55,964 bases of DNA from Pseudomonadota bacterium (GCA_021845805.1 JAJZVD010000017.1:1-55964); one strand, 5' to 3'. Shown: positions 27,202 through 43,289, counted from the stretch's first letter. Notes: generated by a model from the sequence alone, not told the origin. Translations and numbers: made by a program.

Positions 27202-28290
27202 ATGAGTGACGCGATCCGCCCGCAGCCCGGCATTCTCGACATCGCCCTTTATCAGGGCGGTGCGGGCCATGTCGCGGGCGTGGCAAATGCGCTGAAGCTG
27301 TCGTCGAACGAAAACCCGTTCGGCCCGTCGGACAAGGCGAAAGAGGCCTTTCTGCGCACCGTGCACAGCCTGCACCGCTATCCCAACACCGACCACGCCG
27401 CCCTGCGCACCGCGATTGGCGAGGTGCACGGCCTTGATCCCGCCCGGGTGATCTGCGGCGTTGGCTCGGACGAGATCATCACCTTCCTCTGCCAGGCCTA
27501 TGCGGGGCCGGGCGACGAGGTGATCCGCACCGAGCACGGCTTCCTGATGTATGACATCTCGGCCCGCGCGGTGGGGGCGACCCCGGTCGCCGTGCCGGAA
27601 CGCGAACGCACCACCGACGTGGACGCGATCCTGGCCGCCTGCACCCGGCGCACGAAGCTGGTGTTCCTGGCCAACCCGAACAACCCGACCGGCACCATGA
27701 TCGGCGCGGGCGAGGTGGCGCGGCTTGCCGCGGGCCTGCCGCCGCAGGCGATCCTGGTGCTGGACGGCGCCTATGCCGAATATGTTCCGGGCTACGACGG
27801 CGGCGCGGCGCTGGTCGAGGCGCGCGCGAACGTGGTGATGACGCGGACGTTTTCCAAGATCTACGGGCTGGGCGGGCTGCGCATCGGCTGGGGCTACGGG
27901 CCGAAGCCGATCATCGACGTGCTGAACCGCATCCGCGGCCCCTTCAACCTGTCGGCCACCCAGCTTGAAACGGCCGAGGCCGCGGTGCGCGATCAGGAAT
28001 ATGTCATGAAGTGCCGGGCCGAAAACGCCCGGGTGCGCCGCTGGCTGGCCGAGGCGCTGGCCGAACTGGGCGTGCCGTCCGACACCTCGATGGCGAATTT
28101 CATCCTGGCGCGCTTTGCCGACCAGGCCGAGGCCGAGGCGGCCGACGACTACCTGAAGTCGCAGGGGCTGATCGTGCGGCGGGTGGCGGGCTACGGCCTG
28201 CCGCACTGCCTGCGCATCACCGTTGGCGACGAGGCCGCCTGCCGCCGGGTGGCCCATGCGGTGGGCCAGTTCAAGGGACTGAAGGAATGA
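27202..28290 (+). CDS. hisC: Histidinol-phosphate aminotransferase
   Basis: A 362-aa PLP enzyme. It begins [15 protein letters not shown] and contains [10 protein letters not shown] near 35, NPNNPTGT in the middle, and the PLP lysine K219 in [12 protein letters not shown]. It transaminates imidazole-acetol phosphate to histidinol phosphate; in these bacteria HisC can also serve aromatic amino acids, fitting the tyrA neighbour. The ATG at 27202 follows a strong AGGAGG. The stop overlaps the tyrA start (ATGA). Confidence 0.93.
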   Translation: MSDAIRPQPGILDIALYQGGAGHVAGVANALKLSSNENPFGPSDKAKEAFLRTVHSLHRYPNTDHAALRTAIGEVHGLDPARVICGVGSDEIITFLCQAYAGPGDEVIRTEHGFLMYDISARAVGATPVAVPERERTTDVDAILAACTRRTKLVFLANPNNPTGTMIGAGEVARLAAGLPPQAILVLDGAYAEYVPGYDGGAALVEARANVVMTRTFSKIYGLGGLRIGWGYGPKPIIDVLNRIRGPFNLSATQLETAEAAVRDQEYVMKCRAENARVRRWLAEALAELGVPSDTSMANFILARFADQAEAEAADDYLKSQGLIVRRVAGYGLPHCLRITVGDEAACRRVAHAVGQFKGLKE

Positions 28291-29207
28291 CGATCCGCTA
28301 CGAGAAGGTCGCCCTGATCGGGCTGGGGCTGATCGCCTCGTCGATGTCGCATGCGATGCGGCAGGGGGGCATGGCGGGCACCATTTCCGGCCATGCCCGC
28401 ACCGCCGAGACCCGCGCCGTGGCGCTGGAACTCGGGCTGTGCGACACCGTGCACGAGACCGCGGCCGAGGCGGTCGCAGGCGCCGATCTGGTGGTGCTGG
28501 CGGTACCGGTGGGCGCGATGGGGGCGGTGGCGGCGGAAATCGCGCCACATCTGAAACCCGGCGCCACGGTGACGGACGTGGGGTCGGTCAAGCAGGCGGT
28601 GATCGAGGCGGTCGCCCCGCATATGCCGCCTGGCGTGCATTTCGTGCCCGGCCACCCGATTGCGGGGACCGAGTTCTCGGGGCCGCGGTCGGGCTTTGCC
28701 ACGCTGTTCACCAACCGCTGGTGGCTGCTGACGCCGATGGCGCAGGCCGACCTGGGCGCGGTGGCGAAGTTCCGCGGGCTTCTGGAACAGATGGGCGCCC
28801 GCGTCGACGAGATGGACGCGGCGCATCATGACCTTGTGCTGGCCGTCACCAGTCACACGCCGCACCTGATCGCCTATACGATGGTGGGCGTGGCCGACGA
28901 CCTGGGCCGCGTCACCGACAGCGAGGTCATCAAGTATTCGGCCGCGGGGTTCCGCGACTTTACCCGGATCGCGGCGTCCGACCCCACGATGTGGCGCGAC
29001 GTGTTCCTGAGCAACCGCGAGGCGACGCTGGAGATCCTGGGCCGCTTCACCGAAGAGCTGTTTGCCCTGCAACGCGCCATCCGCATGGGCGATGGCGAGC
29101 ATCTCTTTGCCTATTTCACCCGCACCCGCGCCATCCGGCGGGGCATCATCGAGGCGGGTCAGGATACCGCGGCGCCGGATTTCGGGCGCTCGAAGGCGTC
29201 GTCCTGA
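28287..29207 (+). CDS. tyrA: Prephenate/arogenate dehydrogenase (cyclohexadienyl type)
   Basis: A 306-aa protein with N-terminal NAD motif [10 protein letters not shown] at 11-20, DVGSVKQAV near 95, and [10 protein letters not shown] containing the catalytic His, then [11 protein letters not shown]. These are hallmarks of prephenate/arogenate dehydrogenases of the TyrC type. It makes 4-hydroxyphenylpyruvate or tyrosine. It is translationally coupled to hisC. A weak inverted repeat (GCCGGG 29214-29219 with CCCGGC 29234-29239) follows. Confidence 0.92.
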   Translation: MTIRYEKVALIGLGLIASSMSHAMRQGGMAGTISGHARTAETRAVALELGLCDTVHETAAEAVAGADLVVLAVPVGAMGAVAAEIAPHLKPGATVTDVGSVKQAVIEAVAPHMPPGVHFVPGHPIAGTEFSGPRSGFATLFTNRWWLLTPMAQADLGAVAKFRGLLEQMGARVDEMDAAHHDLVLAVTSHTPHLIAYTMVGVADDLGRVTDSEVIKYSAAGFRDFTRIAASDPTMWRDVFLSNREATLEILGRFTEELFALQRAIRMGDGEHLFAYFTRTRAIRRGIIEAGQDTAAPDFGRSKASS

Positions 29208-29238
29208 GGATCGGCCGGGCGTTGTCGGCCACACCCGG

Positions 29239-30231
29239 CTAGCGCAGGCGCGGCGCGGGGCCCAGCGGTAGCGGGCCAAGGCTCATCCAGCCTTTCTCGA
29301 ACACCAGCGGCAGGTCGACCTTGTCCGGCTCGCCCGTGCCCTTGGCCAGTTCTGCCAGCATGTTCGTTACCGTCTGTTCCAGTTCTGGCCGCACCAGCCC
29401 CAGTGCCACAGCGACGGGGACCATCTGCCGCCAGCCCTTCGCGGACAGCGTGATGCGCCCGGCGGGGGTGCCCTGCGCATCCACCGTCACCTTGCCCGTG
29501 GCCGAAAGCCGCATCGGCCCCCACAGGATATCGGCCTGCTTCAGCGTCAGATCGGTCAGCACGGGCGGGGTGGTGGCGCTGCGGCGATCGATCGGGGCCG
29601 TGAAACCCGCCTCGGCATCCAGATAGATCCGGCTCAGCGCCGGGGGCAGGGTGCCGGTCGGATCAAGGGCCGCGTGCAGCGCCGCGTCCGGGGTGACATT
29701 GGTGGTTTCCACCCCGATCTCCTGCGCGCTGGCGCGGCCGGGCACCTGCCGGGTGGCGGCGCGGAAATGGTCGGCCGAGACCTGCCAGCCAAGGCTTGCG
29801 GTCACCACCGGCTTGTCGATCACCGCCACGATGCTGGCCAGCGTGAAGTCCAGCCCCGGCCGGGTTTCAAGGCTGGCCTCCATCCGCGCAGAGGCAAGCG
29901 TGAAGGTGCCGGCCGGGGTCTGCAATTCCTGGCTGTGCGGGAAGGCCGCGATGACGTGCCACGGGTTGTAGGTCAGCCCCAGCACCTGCGCGAAGGGCGC
30001 GCGCCAGATCACGCCGGTGCCGGGCGCCCCCAGCGCGATGTCGTGCACCGTCAGATCCAGCCGGTTGGGAAATCCCGCAACGCCCAGGCTGCTGTAATCG
30101 GCGGTCCAGCCCGCCGCCTTGCGCTCGGCGAAGGCGGCGCGGACAAGACGGGTTTCCATGCGCGATGTGAACACCCACCAGCCGCCCCACAGCACGAACA
30201 GCACGACCACCAATCCTGTGAGCTTGCGCAT
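29239..30231 (-). CDS. DUF2125 domain-containing envelope protein
   Basis: A 330-aa protein with an N-terminal membrane anchor or signal (LTGLVVVLFVLWGGWWVF, residues 4-21) and a large beta-rich part with FPNRLDLT, FPHSQEL and repeated hydrophobic strands, matching DUF2125. The family is common in alphaproteobacteria and of unknown function, probably periplasmic. The ATG at 30231 places the hydrophobic stretch at the N-terminus as expected. It converges with tyrA. Confidence 0.8.
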   Translation of the reverse strand: MRKLTGLVVVLFVLWGGWWVFTSRMETRLVRAAFAERKAAGWTADYSSLGVAGFPNRLDLTVHDIALGAPGTGVIWRAPFAQVLGLTYNPWHVIAAFPHSQELQTPAGTFTLASARMEASLETRPGLDFTLASIVAVIDKPVVTASLGWQVSADHFRAATRQVPGRASAQEIGVETTNVTPDAALHAALDPTGTLPPALSRIYLDAEAGFTAPIDRRSATTPPVLTDLTLKQADILWGPMRLSATGKVTVDAQGTPAGRITLSAKGWRQMVPVAVALGLVRPELEQTVTNMLAELAKGTGEPDKVDLPLVFEKGWMSLGPLPLGPAPRLR

Positions 30232-30294
30232 CGCGCCCCCGTTTCCTATGCCTGCCGCGCTGTCTATATGGCGCATGGCAGGAGGGCCAGCCAC

Positions 30295-30864
30295 ATGCAG
30301 GATACCGCGCTCTGGGTCTTCGGCTACGGATCGCTGATCTGGCACCCGGGTTTTCCGGTGGCCGAACAGGCGATTGCCCGGCTGGACGGGTGGCAGCGGT
30401 CGTTCTGCATGCGCTCGATCCACCACCGCGGCACCGAGGCCGCGCCTGGGCTGGTGCTGGCGCTTGATGCCCGCCCCGGCGCCGTCTGCGACGGCGTGGC
30501 CTTCCGGGTGGAACCGGGCGCCGAGGCCGACACGCTGGCCGCGCTGCGCGAACGCGAGTTGATCTCCTCGGCCTATCTGGAAACCCGGCAGGCGGTGAGG
30601 CTGCGCGACGGGCGGGGGGTCAGCGCGCTGACCTTCGTGATCGACCCCGATCATGTGCAGTATTGCGGCGGCCTGCCGCTGGAGGAACAGGCCGCCATCA
30701 TCGCGGCCGCCACGGGCGGGCGGGGGCCGAACCGGGATTACCTGTACAACACGGCCGAACACCTTGACGCGATCGGGATCGCCGATGCCGATCTAAGCTG
30801 GCTTGCAGAACGGGTGCGCGCCCTGTCGGCAGCGATGCAACGGTCTTGCGGCACGGCCAGATGA
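30295..30864 (+). CDS. Gamma-glutamylcyclotransferase, ChaC-like
   Basis: A 189-aa protein starting WVFGYGSLIW at residues 7-16, the ChaC/GGCT signature, with RSIHHRGTEAAPGLVLAL and GPNRDYLYNTAEHL later. ChaC enzymes cleave glutathione to 5-oxoproline and Cys-Gly. The ATG at 30295 has GGAGG 8 bases upstream. It is divergent from DUF2125, and the ExbB-like gene follows 55 bases later on the same strand. Confidence 0.88.
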   Translation: MQDTALWVFGYGSLIWHPGFPVAEQAIARLDGWQRSFCMRSIHHRGTEAAPGLVLALDARPGAVCDGVAFRVEPGAEADTLAALRERELISSAYLETRQAVRLRDGRGVSALTFVIDPDHVQYCGGLPLEEQAAIIAAATGGRGPNRDYLYNTAEHLDAIGIADADLSWLAERVRALSAAMQRSCGTAR

Positions 30865-30919
30865 CGGTTGGCAGCCGCCCGCCCGCCGCCTATTGTTCCC
30901 GCGGTTCATCGGGGGGGCC

Positions 30920-32245
30920 ATGCCCGTGCTGACAGACAAGCCCGCGCGCGCGGCGGCAGCGAATTTTTCTCGGCCGGTCCGGCAGATCACGACCATGCTG
31001 GTCATTCTGGTGCTGGTCGCGATCGGCGCCTATTTCGCCTGGAGCCGGTTCGAGGTCGTGTTCCGCTCGAACCCCGGGCTGAACACGGTCATCATCCTGG
31101 TCTTCGTGATCGGCATCCTGGCCAGCTTCTGGCAGGTGATCCAGCTTTTCACCTCGGTCCGCTGGATCGTGGATTTCGCGGCCCATGTGCCCGGCCACGA
31201 TCAGGTCCGCCCCCCGCAGCTTCTGGCCTCGCTGGCCAACCTCTTGCGCTCGCGCTCCAGCGCAAGGTCGCAGATCAACAGCACCGCCACCGCCTCGATC
31301 CTCGATTCCGTCGCGACCCGCATCGACGAGGAACGCGATGTCACGCGCTACCTGACCAACCTCTTGATCTTCCTGGGGCTTCTGGGCACGTTCTGGGGGC
31401 TTGCCACCACCGTGCCCGCGGTGGTGGAAACCATCCGCTCGCTTGCGCCGAAGGAAGGCGAGACGGCGACGCAGGTGTTCGAGAAACTGATGGGCGGGTT
31501 GCAATCGCAGCTGGGCGGGATGGGGGTGGCGTTCTCGTCCTCGCTGTTGGGTCTGTTCGGCTCGCTGGTGCTGGGGCTGATCGAGCTGTTTGCCAGCCAC
31601 GGCCAGAACCGCTTCTACCGCGAGCTGGAAGAGTGGCTGTCGTCGATCACGCGGGTGGGCTTTGCCAGTGCCGAGGGCGAGGGCGGCTTTGACCAGGGCG
31701 TGGTGGTCGGCGTGCTCGATCACATGGCCGAACAGATCGAATCCCTTCAGATCCTTTTCACCCAGTCCGAGGAAAGCCGCGCCTCGATCGAACAGCGGAT
31801 GGGCGCGCTGATCGAGGCGGTGGGGCGGGTGGCCGTGCGGCTGGAAGGCGTGGCGGCCACCGGCACAGCCCTGGCTCGGCTGGCCGAGGCGCAGGACCGC
31901 AGCGCCATCGCCCAGGACCGGCTGATCGAGACGATGGAACGCGGGCTGGTGCGGCAGGACAGGCTGGCCGAGGGGCTGGACCGCATGGTCGAGGCGCAGG
32001 ACCGCGCGGTGCGGGCGCAGGAGCGCAGCGCCGCCGCCCATCCGGCCGAGGCCACGGGCGAGCATGTCGACGCCGAAAGCCGGATGCGCCTGCGCTCGAT
32101 CGATGTGCAGTTGCTGCGGATCCTGGAAGAGATCTCGGCCGGCCGACAGGAAAGCATGGCCGACCTGCGCAGCGACCTGGCCGCCCTGACAGCCGCGATC
32201 CGCCAGCTCTCGCGCGGCGCGGGTCAGCCCATCGGGCGGGGCTAG
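30920..32245 (+). CDS. MotA/TolQ/ExbB-like ion-channel protein with long cytoplasmic tail
   Basis: This 441-aa protein has four predicted membrane segments at about 23-41, 54-76, 145-164 and 200-225. Segments 3 and 4 carry the MotA/TolQ/ExbB pattern (LIFLGLLGTFWGLATT and GMGVAFSSSLLGLFGSLVLG). After residue 240 comes a long charged helical tail with repeated AQDR/RQDR elements (RSAIAQDRLIETMERGLVRQ). Such proteins form the pentameric proton or sodium channel of rotary or energy-coupling complexes. Its partner is the next gene, 3 bases downstream. It is unlike dedicated ExbB or flagellar MotA in its tail. Function unknown. Confidence 0.8.
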   Translation: MPVLTDKPARAAAANFSRPVRQITTMLVILVLVAIGAYFAWSRFEVVFRSNPGLNTVIILVFVIGILASFWQVIQLFTSVRWIVDFAAHVPGHDQVRPPQLLASLANLLRSRSSARSQINSTATASILDSVATRIDEERDVTRYLTNLLIFLGLLGTFWGLATTVPAVVETIRSLAPKEGETATQVFEKLMGGLQSQLGGMGVAFSSSLLGLFGSLVLGLIELFASHGQNRFYRELEEWLSSITRVGFASAEGEGGFDQGVVVGVLDHMAEQIESLQILFTQSEESRASIEQRMGALIEAVGRVAVRLEGVAATGTALARLAEAQDRSAIAQDRLIETMERGLVRQDRLAEGLDRMVEAQDRAVRAQERSAAAHPAEATGEHVDAESRMRLRSIDVQLLRILEEISAGRQESMADLRSDLAALTAAIRQLSRGAGQPIGRG

Positions 32246-32248
32246 GCG

Positions 32249-33865
32249 ATGGGCCTCTCACGCCGCGGCCACCGGGGCGAGGCGCCGATCTGGCCGGGCT
32301 TCGTCGATGCGATGAGCTCGCTTCTGCTGGTGCTGATGTTCGTCGTGACGATCTTTCTGGTCGCGCAGTTCGTGCTGCGCCAGACGATCACGGTACAGGG
32401 CAACCAGCTTGACGCGCTGAACGCCCAGGTGCAGAGCTTGGCCGATGCGCTGGGGCTTGCGCGGACCGATGCCGCGAAGATGAAGGCGCAGTTGACCGAC
32501 GCGGATGCCAGGGCGAAACAGCAGGACGCGCTGATCGCCACGCTGAACGGGCAGATCGCGCAGAAAACCTCTGACCTCTCGGCGGCGCAGGCCAAGATCA
32601 CCGATTTCGAACAGCAGGTGGCCAGCCTTCTGGCCGACAAGACCGCGGCGCAGGGCCAGATCGCCCAGCTTGGCCAGCAGGTCGGCGACCTGACCGCCGC
32701 GCGCGACAAGCTGCAGCAGGAACAGGACGCGTTGCAGCTTGCTATCGCCAAGGCCCGCAGCGAGATGGATGCGCAGACCGAGGCCGCCCGGCTGGCGGCC
32801 GCGCGGCGCGACGCGCTGGAGGCGCTGGTGGCCGACCTGCACCGCCAGATGAACGACAAGGACACCGCGCTTCAGACCGCGCAGGCGAAGTTGTCGGATG
32901 CCGAACAGCAGCAGCTTGTGGATGCCGCGGCCGCCGAGGCGCTGCGCAAGAAGTTGCAGGATTCGCAGGCGGAACTGACCTCGATGACGCTGGCGCTGGA
33001 AGAACAGCGCAAGAAGGCCGAAGACACCCTGACGCTGCTGGCCGCGGCGCAGACCGCCAAGGCGCAGGCCGCGGCGGACGCGCAGACCCAGTTGACCGAG
33101 GCGCAGAAGAACGCGGCCCTTCTGGCCACCGCGCAGCAGGCGCTGACCGACGCCCAGCAGAAGGGCGCCGAAAGCGCGCGGCAGGTGGCGTTGCTGAACC
33201 AGCAGATCGCCGCCATGCGCAGCCAGTTGGCAAGCCTGCAGGGGATGCTTGATGCCTCGTCCGCCAAGGACACGGCGAACAACGTGCAGATCCAGTCGCT
33301 TGGCAGTCAGCTGAACGCCGCGCTGGCGCAGCTTGCCGACGAGCAGAAGAAACGCGCCGACCTCGAAGAGGCCGAGCGCAAGCGGCTGCAGGCGCAGAAC
33401 CAGCAGCTTGAGGCCTATCGCAGCGAGTTCTTCGGCAAGGTCAGCCAGGTCTTGGCCGGGCAGGACGGCGTGAAGGTGGTGGGCGACCGCTTCGTCTTCC
33501 CGTCCGAGGTGCTTTTCGCGCCCGGCTCGGCCGACCTGTCGGACGACGGCAAGGTGCAGATCGCCAAGGTGGCCAGCATCCTGCAAGGGGTGGCCGCACA
33601 GATGCCGCCGGGCATCAACTGGATCCTGCAGGTCAACGGCTTCACCGACAACACGCCGCTGTCGGGCACCGGCCAGTTCAAGGACAACTGGGAACTGAGC
33701 CAGGCGCGCGCGCTGTCGGTTGTGCGCTACATGGTCAGCCAGGGCTTCCCGCCCACCCGGCTGGCCGCCAGCGGCTATGGCGAGTTCCAGCCGGTGGCCC
33801 CCGGCGACAGCCCCGCGGCACGGGCGCAGAACCGGCGGATCGAGCTGAAGCTGACCGAGAAGTAG
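32249..33865 (+). CDS. MotB/OmpA-like peptidoglycan-binding protein with extended coiled coil
   Basis: A 538-aa protein. The N-terminus WPGFVDAMSSLLLVLM places an Asp (D20) at the mouth of a single membrane helix (21-43), like the ion-carrying Asp of MotB. Residues about 50-390 form a long Ala/Gln-rich coiled coil, and 400-538 an OmpA-type peptidoglycan-binding domain (GFTDNTPL, NWELSQARALSVVRYM, NRRIELKL). MotB/TolR partners normally have short linkers, so the 340-residue coiled coil is unusual. It would span the periplasm to reach the cell wall. Next to the channel gene it forms a two-gene stator-like unit. Confidence 0.8.
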   Translation: MGLSRRGHRGEAPIWPGFVDAMSSLLLVLMFVVTIFLVAQFVLRQTITVQGNQLDALNAQVQSLADALGLARTDAAKMKAQLTDADARAKQQDALIATLNGQIAQKTSDLSAAQAKITDFEQQVASLLADKTAAQGQIAQLGQQVGDLTAARDKLQQEQDALQLAIAKARSEMDAQTEAARLAAARRDALEALVADLHRQMNDKDTALQTAQAKLSDAEQQQLVDAAAAEALRKKLQDSQAELTSMTLALEEQRKKAEDTLTLLAAAQTAKAQAAADAQTQLTEAQKNAALLATAQQALTDAQQKGAESARQVALLNQQIAAMRSQLASLQGMLDASSAKDTANNVQIQSLGSQLNAALAQLADEQKKRADLEEAERKRLQAQNQQLEAYRSEFFGKVSQVLAGQDGVKVVGDRFVFPSEVLFAPGSADLSDDGKVQIAKVASILQGVAAQMPPGINWILQVNGFTDNTPLSGTGQFKDNWELSQARALSVVRYMVSQGFPPTRLAASGYGEFQPVAPGDSPAARAQNRRIELKLTEK

Positions 33866-33893
33866 GGCAGGGCGCCCCCGCCCCAAAGGAAAA

Positions 33894-33918
33894 CCCCCGC
33901 CGGTCGGACCGGCGGGGG
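33894..33918 (-). terminator. Intrinsic terminator of clpA
   Basis: CCCCCGCCGGT (33894-33904) pairs perfectly with ACCGGCGGGGG (33908-33918) around CGG. On the minus strand it is followed by TTTTCC, so it terminates clpA, 25 bases after its stop. It may also stop plus-strand transcripts of the stator-like pair. Confidence 0.75.
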
Positions 33919-33943
33919 CGAGATCAGGCGGGGCCGTGGCGGA

Positions 33944-36265
<2,322 letters not shown>

Positions 36266-36444
36266 TGCACGTGCTCCTATCCTGCGGGCCGACGGTGGGG
36301 GATGCCTGTGCCGACCCTGGCCTCATAGATTTAAAGTTCGGTGTTCTTCGACGCGCTTCAAGGGTTTTTTCGGTCGGCGCGCGGAATATTCGCAGGGCGC
36401 GCAAAAAGTGATCGCCGCCGGCCGGGCGTAGAGGGCCGGACGGA

Positions 36445-37212
36445 TCAGAACACGTCCTTGCGGCGTCGGATCTCGGCGAAAACCTCCACATCCGACGCGC
36501 CCTCCATCCCCAGCGCGGCCTTCAGCGCGGGCAGGTGGGCGCGCAGGAACGGGTTGGTTGCCAGTTCCTCGGACAGACGCGACGGCACGGTGGGCCGCCC
36601 TTCGCTGCGCGCGGCCTGCACCGCGGCCGCGCGGGCCTGCAGGGCGGGGTTGGCGGGCTCGATCGTCAGCGCGAAGCGGGCGTTGCCCAGCGTGTATTCA
36701 TGCCCCGAACAGACGGTCGTTTCGCCCGGCAGGCCCGCCAGCCGGGTCAGGCTGCGCCACATCGTGTCGGGCGGGCCCTCGAACAGGCGGCCGCAGCCAA
36801 GCGCCATCAGGCTGTCGGCGGTGAAGACGACGGCATCGGCCGGAAAGTGGAACGCGATGTGCCCCATCGTGTGCCCCGACACGTCGATCACATGCCCCAG
36901 GCTGCCCGCCACCTCGACCGTGTCGCCATCGCTCAGCGCGCGGTCCAGCGGTGGCAGGCGGTGGGCATCGGCGGCGGCCCCCAGGACCCGCGCGCCAGTG
37001 GCCGCGACAAGGGCGGCCACGCCATCGACGTGATCGGGATGGTGATGGGTCAGCAGGATCTGGTGCAGCGCCCAGCCGCGCTCGGCCAGCGCGGCCAGGA
37101 TCGGCGCGGCCTCGGGGGCGTCCACCAGCGCGGCCTCGCCGCTGGCCGCGTCATGCAGCAGGTAGGCGTAATTGTCCTTCAGGCAGGGGATCGTCACCAG
37201 TTCCAGCGGCAT
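36445..37212 (-). CDS. gloB: Hydroxyacylglutathione hydrolase (glyoxalase II)
   Basis: A 255-aa metallo-beta-lactamase-fold enzyme with the binuclear metal motif LTHHHPDHVDG near 55-65, HTMGHIAF, and VCSGHEYTLGNARFA near 165-178, characteristic of GloB. It hydrolyses S-lactoylglutathione to lactate and glutathione, completing methylglyoxal detoxification. It starts MPLELVTIPCLKDNYAY, the usual N-terminus. Adjacent divergently is a small methyltransferase, a common gloB neighbour. Confidence 0.93.
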   Translation of the reverse strand: MPLELVTIPCLKDNYAYLLHDAASGEAALVDAPEAAPILAALAERGWALHQILLTHHHPDHVDGVAALVAATGARVLGAAADAHRLPPLDRALSDGDTVEVAGSLGHVIDVSGHTMGHIAFHFPADAVVFTADSLMALGCGRLFEGPPDTMWRSLTRLAGLPGETTVCSGHEYTLGNARFALTIEPANPALQARAAAVQAARSEGRPTVPSRLSEELATNPFLRAHLPALKAALGMEGASDVEVFAEIRRRKDVF

Positions 37213-37358
37213 CGCGGGGGGCCTTTCGTCAGCGCGTCGCCCCGTTATCTAGGATGTGACCGCCGGTTCCGCCAGCCGCGATGGCATGTCCGGCCCGAGG
37301 GCATGGCATTCGGGCGAGGGTTGCGTATGATCGGGGCTGACCTGCGAAGGGCTCGTTG

Positions 37359-38105
37359 ATGCATCTGGACGTGCTGGATCTGCGGAATTTCTACTACCGC
37401 ACCCAATTGGGCCGGGTGGCCCAGCGGGCGATCCGTGACAAGCTGGTGGCGCTGTGGCCGCCGCTGACGGGGCAGACGGTGGTCGGCTACGGCTTTGCCG
37501 TGCCATTGCTGCGGCCCTATCTGGGCGAGGCGCGGCGGGTGATCGGGCTGATGCCCGCGCCGCAGGGGGTGATGCCCTGGCCCGGCGGGCAGGCCAACAC
37601 CGCCGTGCTGGTCGAGGAAACCCGGTGGCCGATCCCGACCGGAATGGTCGACCGGCTGGTGGTGCTGCACGGGCTGGAGACATCCGACAACCCCGGCGCG
37701 GTGCTGGACGAATGCTGGCGGGTTCTGGGGCCGGGTGGGCGCGCCATCTTCGTTGTTCCTGCCCGCGCGGGGCTTTGGGCGCGGCGCGAGGCGACGCCCT
37801 TCGGCCACGGCCATCCCTATTCGCTGGGCCAGCTCGAGGCGCTTCTGCGCAAGCATGACTTCACCCCCGAGCGGCATGCCTCGGTGCTGTACGCCCCGCC
37901 TTCGCAGCGGCGGTTCTGGCTGCGCACGGCGAACAGCTGGGAACGGCTGGGCGGCTGGCTGCAACCCTGGCTGTCGGGCGGGGTCCTGATGGTCGAAGCC
38001 TCGAAACAGGTCTACGCCCCCACCCGGACAGGGCTGCGCGACGTGGTGCGCCGCCCGCTGAAGGTGCTGGAAGGGCTGCCCGTGCCGGGGGTCGAGCCCG
38101 CATGA
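37359..38105 (+). CDS. Class I SAM-dependent methyltransferase-like protein
   Basis: A 248-aa protein with the methyltransferase-11 type middle: [37 protein letters not shown] and a C-terminal tail with [16 protein letters not shown]. The motif I glycine region reads [11 protein letters not shown], which is atypical. This family is often found divergently next to gloB (YafS-like). Substrate unknown. The ATG at 37359 is preferred; an adjacent TTG at 37356 is also in frame. Confidence 0.75.
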   Translation: MHLDVLDLRNFYYRTQLGRVAQRAIRDKLVALWPPLTGQTVVGYGFAVPLLRPYLGEARRVIGLMPAPQGVMPWPGGQANTAVLVEETRWPIPTGMVDRLVVLHGLETSDNPGAVLDECWRVLGPGGRAIFVVPARAGLWARREATPFGHGHPYSLGQLEALLRKHDFTPERHASVLYAPPSQRRFWLRTANSWERLGGWLQPWLSGGVLMVEASKQVYAPTRTGLRDVVRRPLKVLEGLPVPGVEPA

Positions 38106-38378
38106 TTCAGTGCAGAGTCCGGCATTTGCGCCACGCGCATCGGGGATTCTGGCAAGGCCATTTGCCGCAGAGGGGTCGCAGTTTCGTGAGGCGCGGCCAA
38201 GTCCTTGATATTGCGTAAACGCACCCTCACCAGATCGTGAGCAAGATGGTTGCGGGGGGAAAAGTCCTCTGCTACACCCACGCCGAATTTGAAGGGGGCG
38301 TGCGCCTGCACGCGTCATGGGGGGTGTCTGTCCGGCGTGTTTGCCCACCCGGATGGCCCGAACATCGGAAGGGTGGAC
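38106..38378. other. Gap upstream of the ATP synthase operon, with a possible weak promoter
   Basis: No gene is visible in these 273 bases. A candidate promoter TTGCGG (38250-38255) to TACACC (38273-38278) with 17-base spacing precedes atpH by about 100 bases. AT-rich bits occur at 38200-38220 (TTGATATTGCG). The true operon start is not determined. Confidence 0.3.
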
Positions 38379-38939
38379 GTGTCCGAACCAGCATCGATCT
38401 CTTCCGGCATTGCCGCACGTTACGCAACGGCCGTTTTCGAACTGGCCCGCGACGACCAGGCCTTGCCGAGCCTCGAACAGGATGTGGAGGCGCTTGGCGC
38501 CGCGCTGGCCGAAAGTGCCGACCTGCGCACGCTGATCTCTTCGCCCATCTTCTCGCGTGACGAGCAGGGCGCCGCGATCGCCGCGCTGGCCCGCAAGATG
38601 GGCCTGACCGTGCTGCTGGCGCAGACGCTGGGGCTGATGGCCACCAAGCGCCGCCTGTTCGTGCTGCCGCAAATGGTCGCCCAGCTCCAGGACATGATCG
38701 CCGCCGACAAGGGCGAGATCACCGCCGAAGTCACCACCGCCAAGGCCCTGACGCAGGGCCAGGCCGAAAAGCTGGCCGCGGCCATCAAGGCGCGCGTCGG
38801 CAAGGACGTGAAGCTGAAAACCGCCGTCGAGCCCGCGCTGATCGGCGGCCTCGTGGTCAAGGTCGGCTCGAAGATGATCGACACCTCGATCCGCTCGAAG
38901 CTCGGCGCTCTCCAGAATGCAATGAAAGAGGTCGGATAA
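38379..38939 (+). CDS. atpH: ATP synthase F1 subunit delta
   Basis: A 186-aa delta subunit with [13 protein letters not shown] near the start and the C-terminal [15 protein letters not shown]. Delta links F1 to the peripheral stalk. The GTG at 38379 follows GGAAGGG, and the sequence continues [15 protein letters not shown]. It is the first gene of atpHAGDC; F0 genes are not in this window, as usual for Rhodobacterales where F0 is elsewhere. Confidence 0.93.
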   Translation: MSEPASISSGIAARYATAVFELARDDQALPSLEQDVEALGAALAESADLRTLISSPIFSRDEQGAAIAALARKMGLTVLLAQTLGLMATKRRLFVLPQMVAQLQDMIAADKGEITAEVTTAKALTQGQAEKLAAAIKARVGKDVKLKTAVEPALIGGLVVKVGSKMIDTSIRSKLGALQNAMKEVG

Positions 38940-40478
<1,539 letters not shown>

Positions 40479-40501
40479 GCGGAGGCACGGGAGACACCGA
40501 C

Positions 40502-42807
<2,306 letters not shown>

Positions 42808-42817
42808 GGAGGCACCG

Positions 42818-43216
42818 ATGGCCAACACGATGCAGTTCGACCTTGTGACGCCCGAGCGCAAGCTCGCGTCCTTCGCGGCGGGCGAGGTCCAGATTCCGGG
42901 CGCCGACGGCGACCTGACGGCGATGGAGGGGCACGCGCCCCTCATCACCTCGCTGCGTCCGGGCGTGCTGCGCGCGACCGGGCCCGACGGGCTGAAATCC
43001 TTCGTCGTCTCTGGCGGCTTTGCCGAGGTCACCGCAACGGGCGTTTCGGTTCTGGCCGAACGCGCGGTGCCGATCGAGGAAGCGACCGGCACGATCATCG
43101 ACCAGATGCTGGACGAGGCGCGCAGCCTTGCGGCCGCCGCCCTGCCGGAAGACCGCGACGCGGCGCTGAAGCTGGTGCATGACATCGAGATGCTGCGCGG
43201 CACTGTCGCCATCTGA
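42818..43216 (+). CDS. atpC: ATP synthase F1 subunit epsilon
   Basis: A 132-aa epsilon subunit with N-terminal beta sandwich (MQFDLVTPERKLA, then VQIPGADGDLTAMEGHAPL). It is the smallest F1 rotor part and can inhibit ATP hydrolysis. The C-terminal helical part is short. It ends the operon and is followed by a strong terminator. Confidence 0.94.
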   Translation: MANTMQFDLVTPERKLASFAAGEVQIPGADGDLTAMEGHAPLITSLRPGVLRATGPDGLKSFVVSGGFAEVTATGVSVLAERAVPIEEATGTIIDQMLDEARSLAAAALPEDRDAALKLVHDIEMLRGTVAI

Positions 43217-43239
43217 GGCGCGTCCCCCGCACGCGACGC

Positions 43240-43264
43240 AAAGGGCCCCCGCGGGGGCCCTTTT
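43240..43264 (+). terminator. Strong intrinsic terminator of atpHAGDC
   Basis: AAAGGGCCCCC (43240-43250) pairs with GGGGGCCCTTT (43253-43263) around GC, 24 bases after the atpC stop, and is followed by another T. Confidence 0.8.
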
Positions 43265-43289
43265 GCATGTCGGGGGGGCGGGCGCAGGC

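Noticed and set aside
30920..33865. Zorya-type anti-phage system
   Set aside because: Only a MotA/MotB-like pair is present; no ZorC, ZorD or ZorE-like gene is adjacent, and neighbours are housekeeping genes. The pair is reported without that claim.
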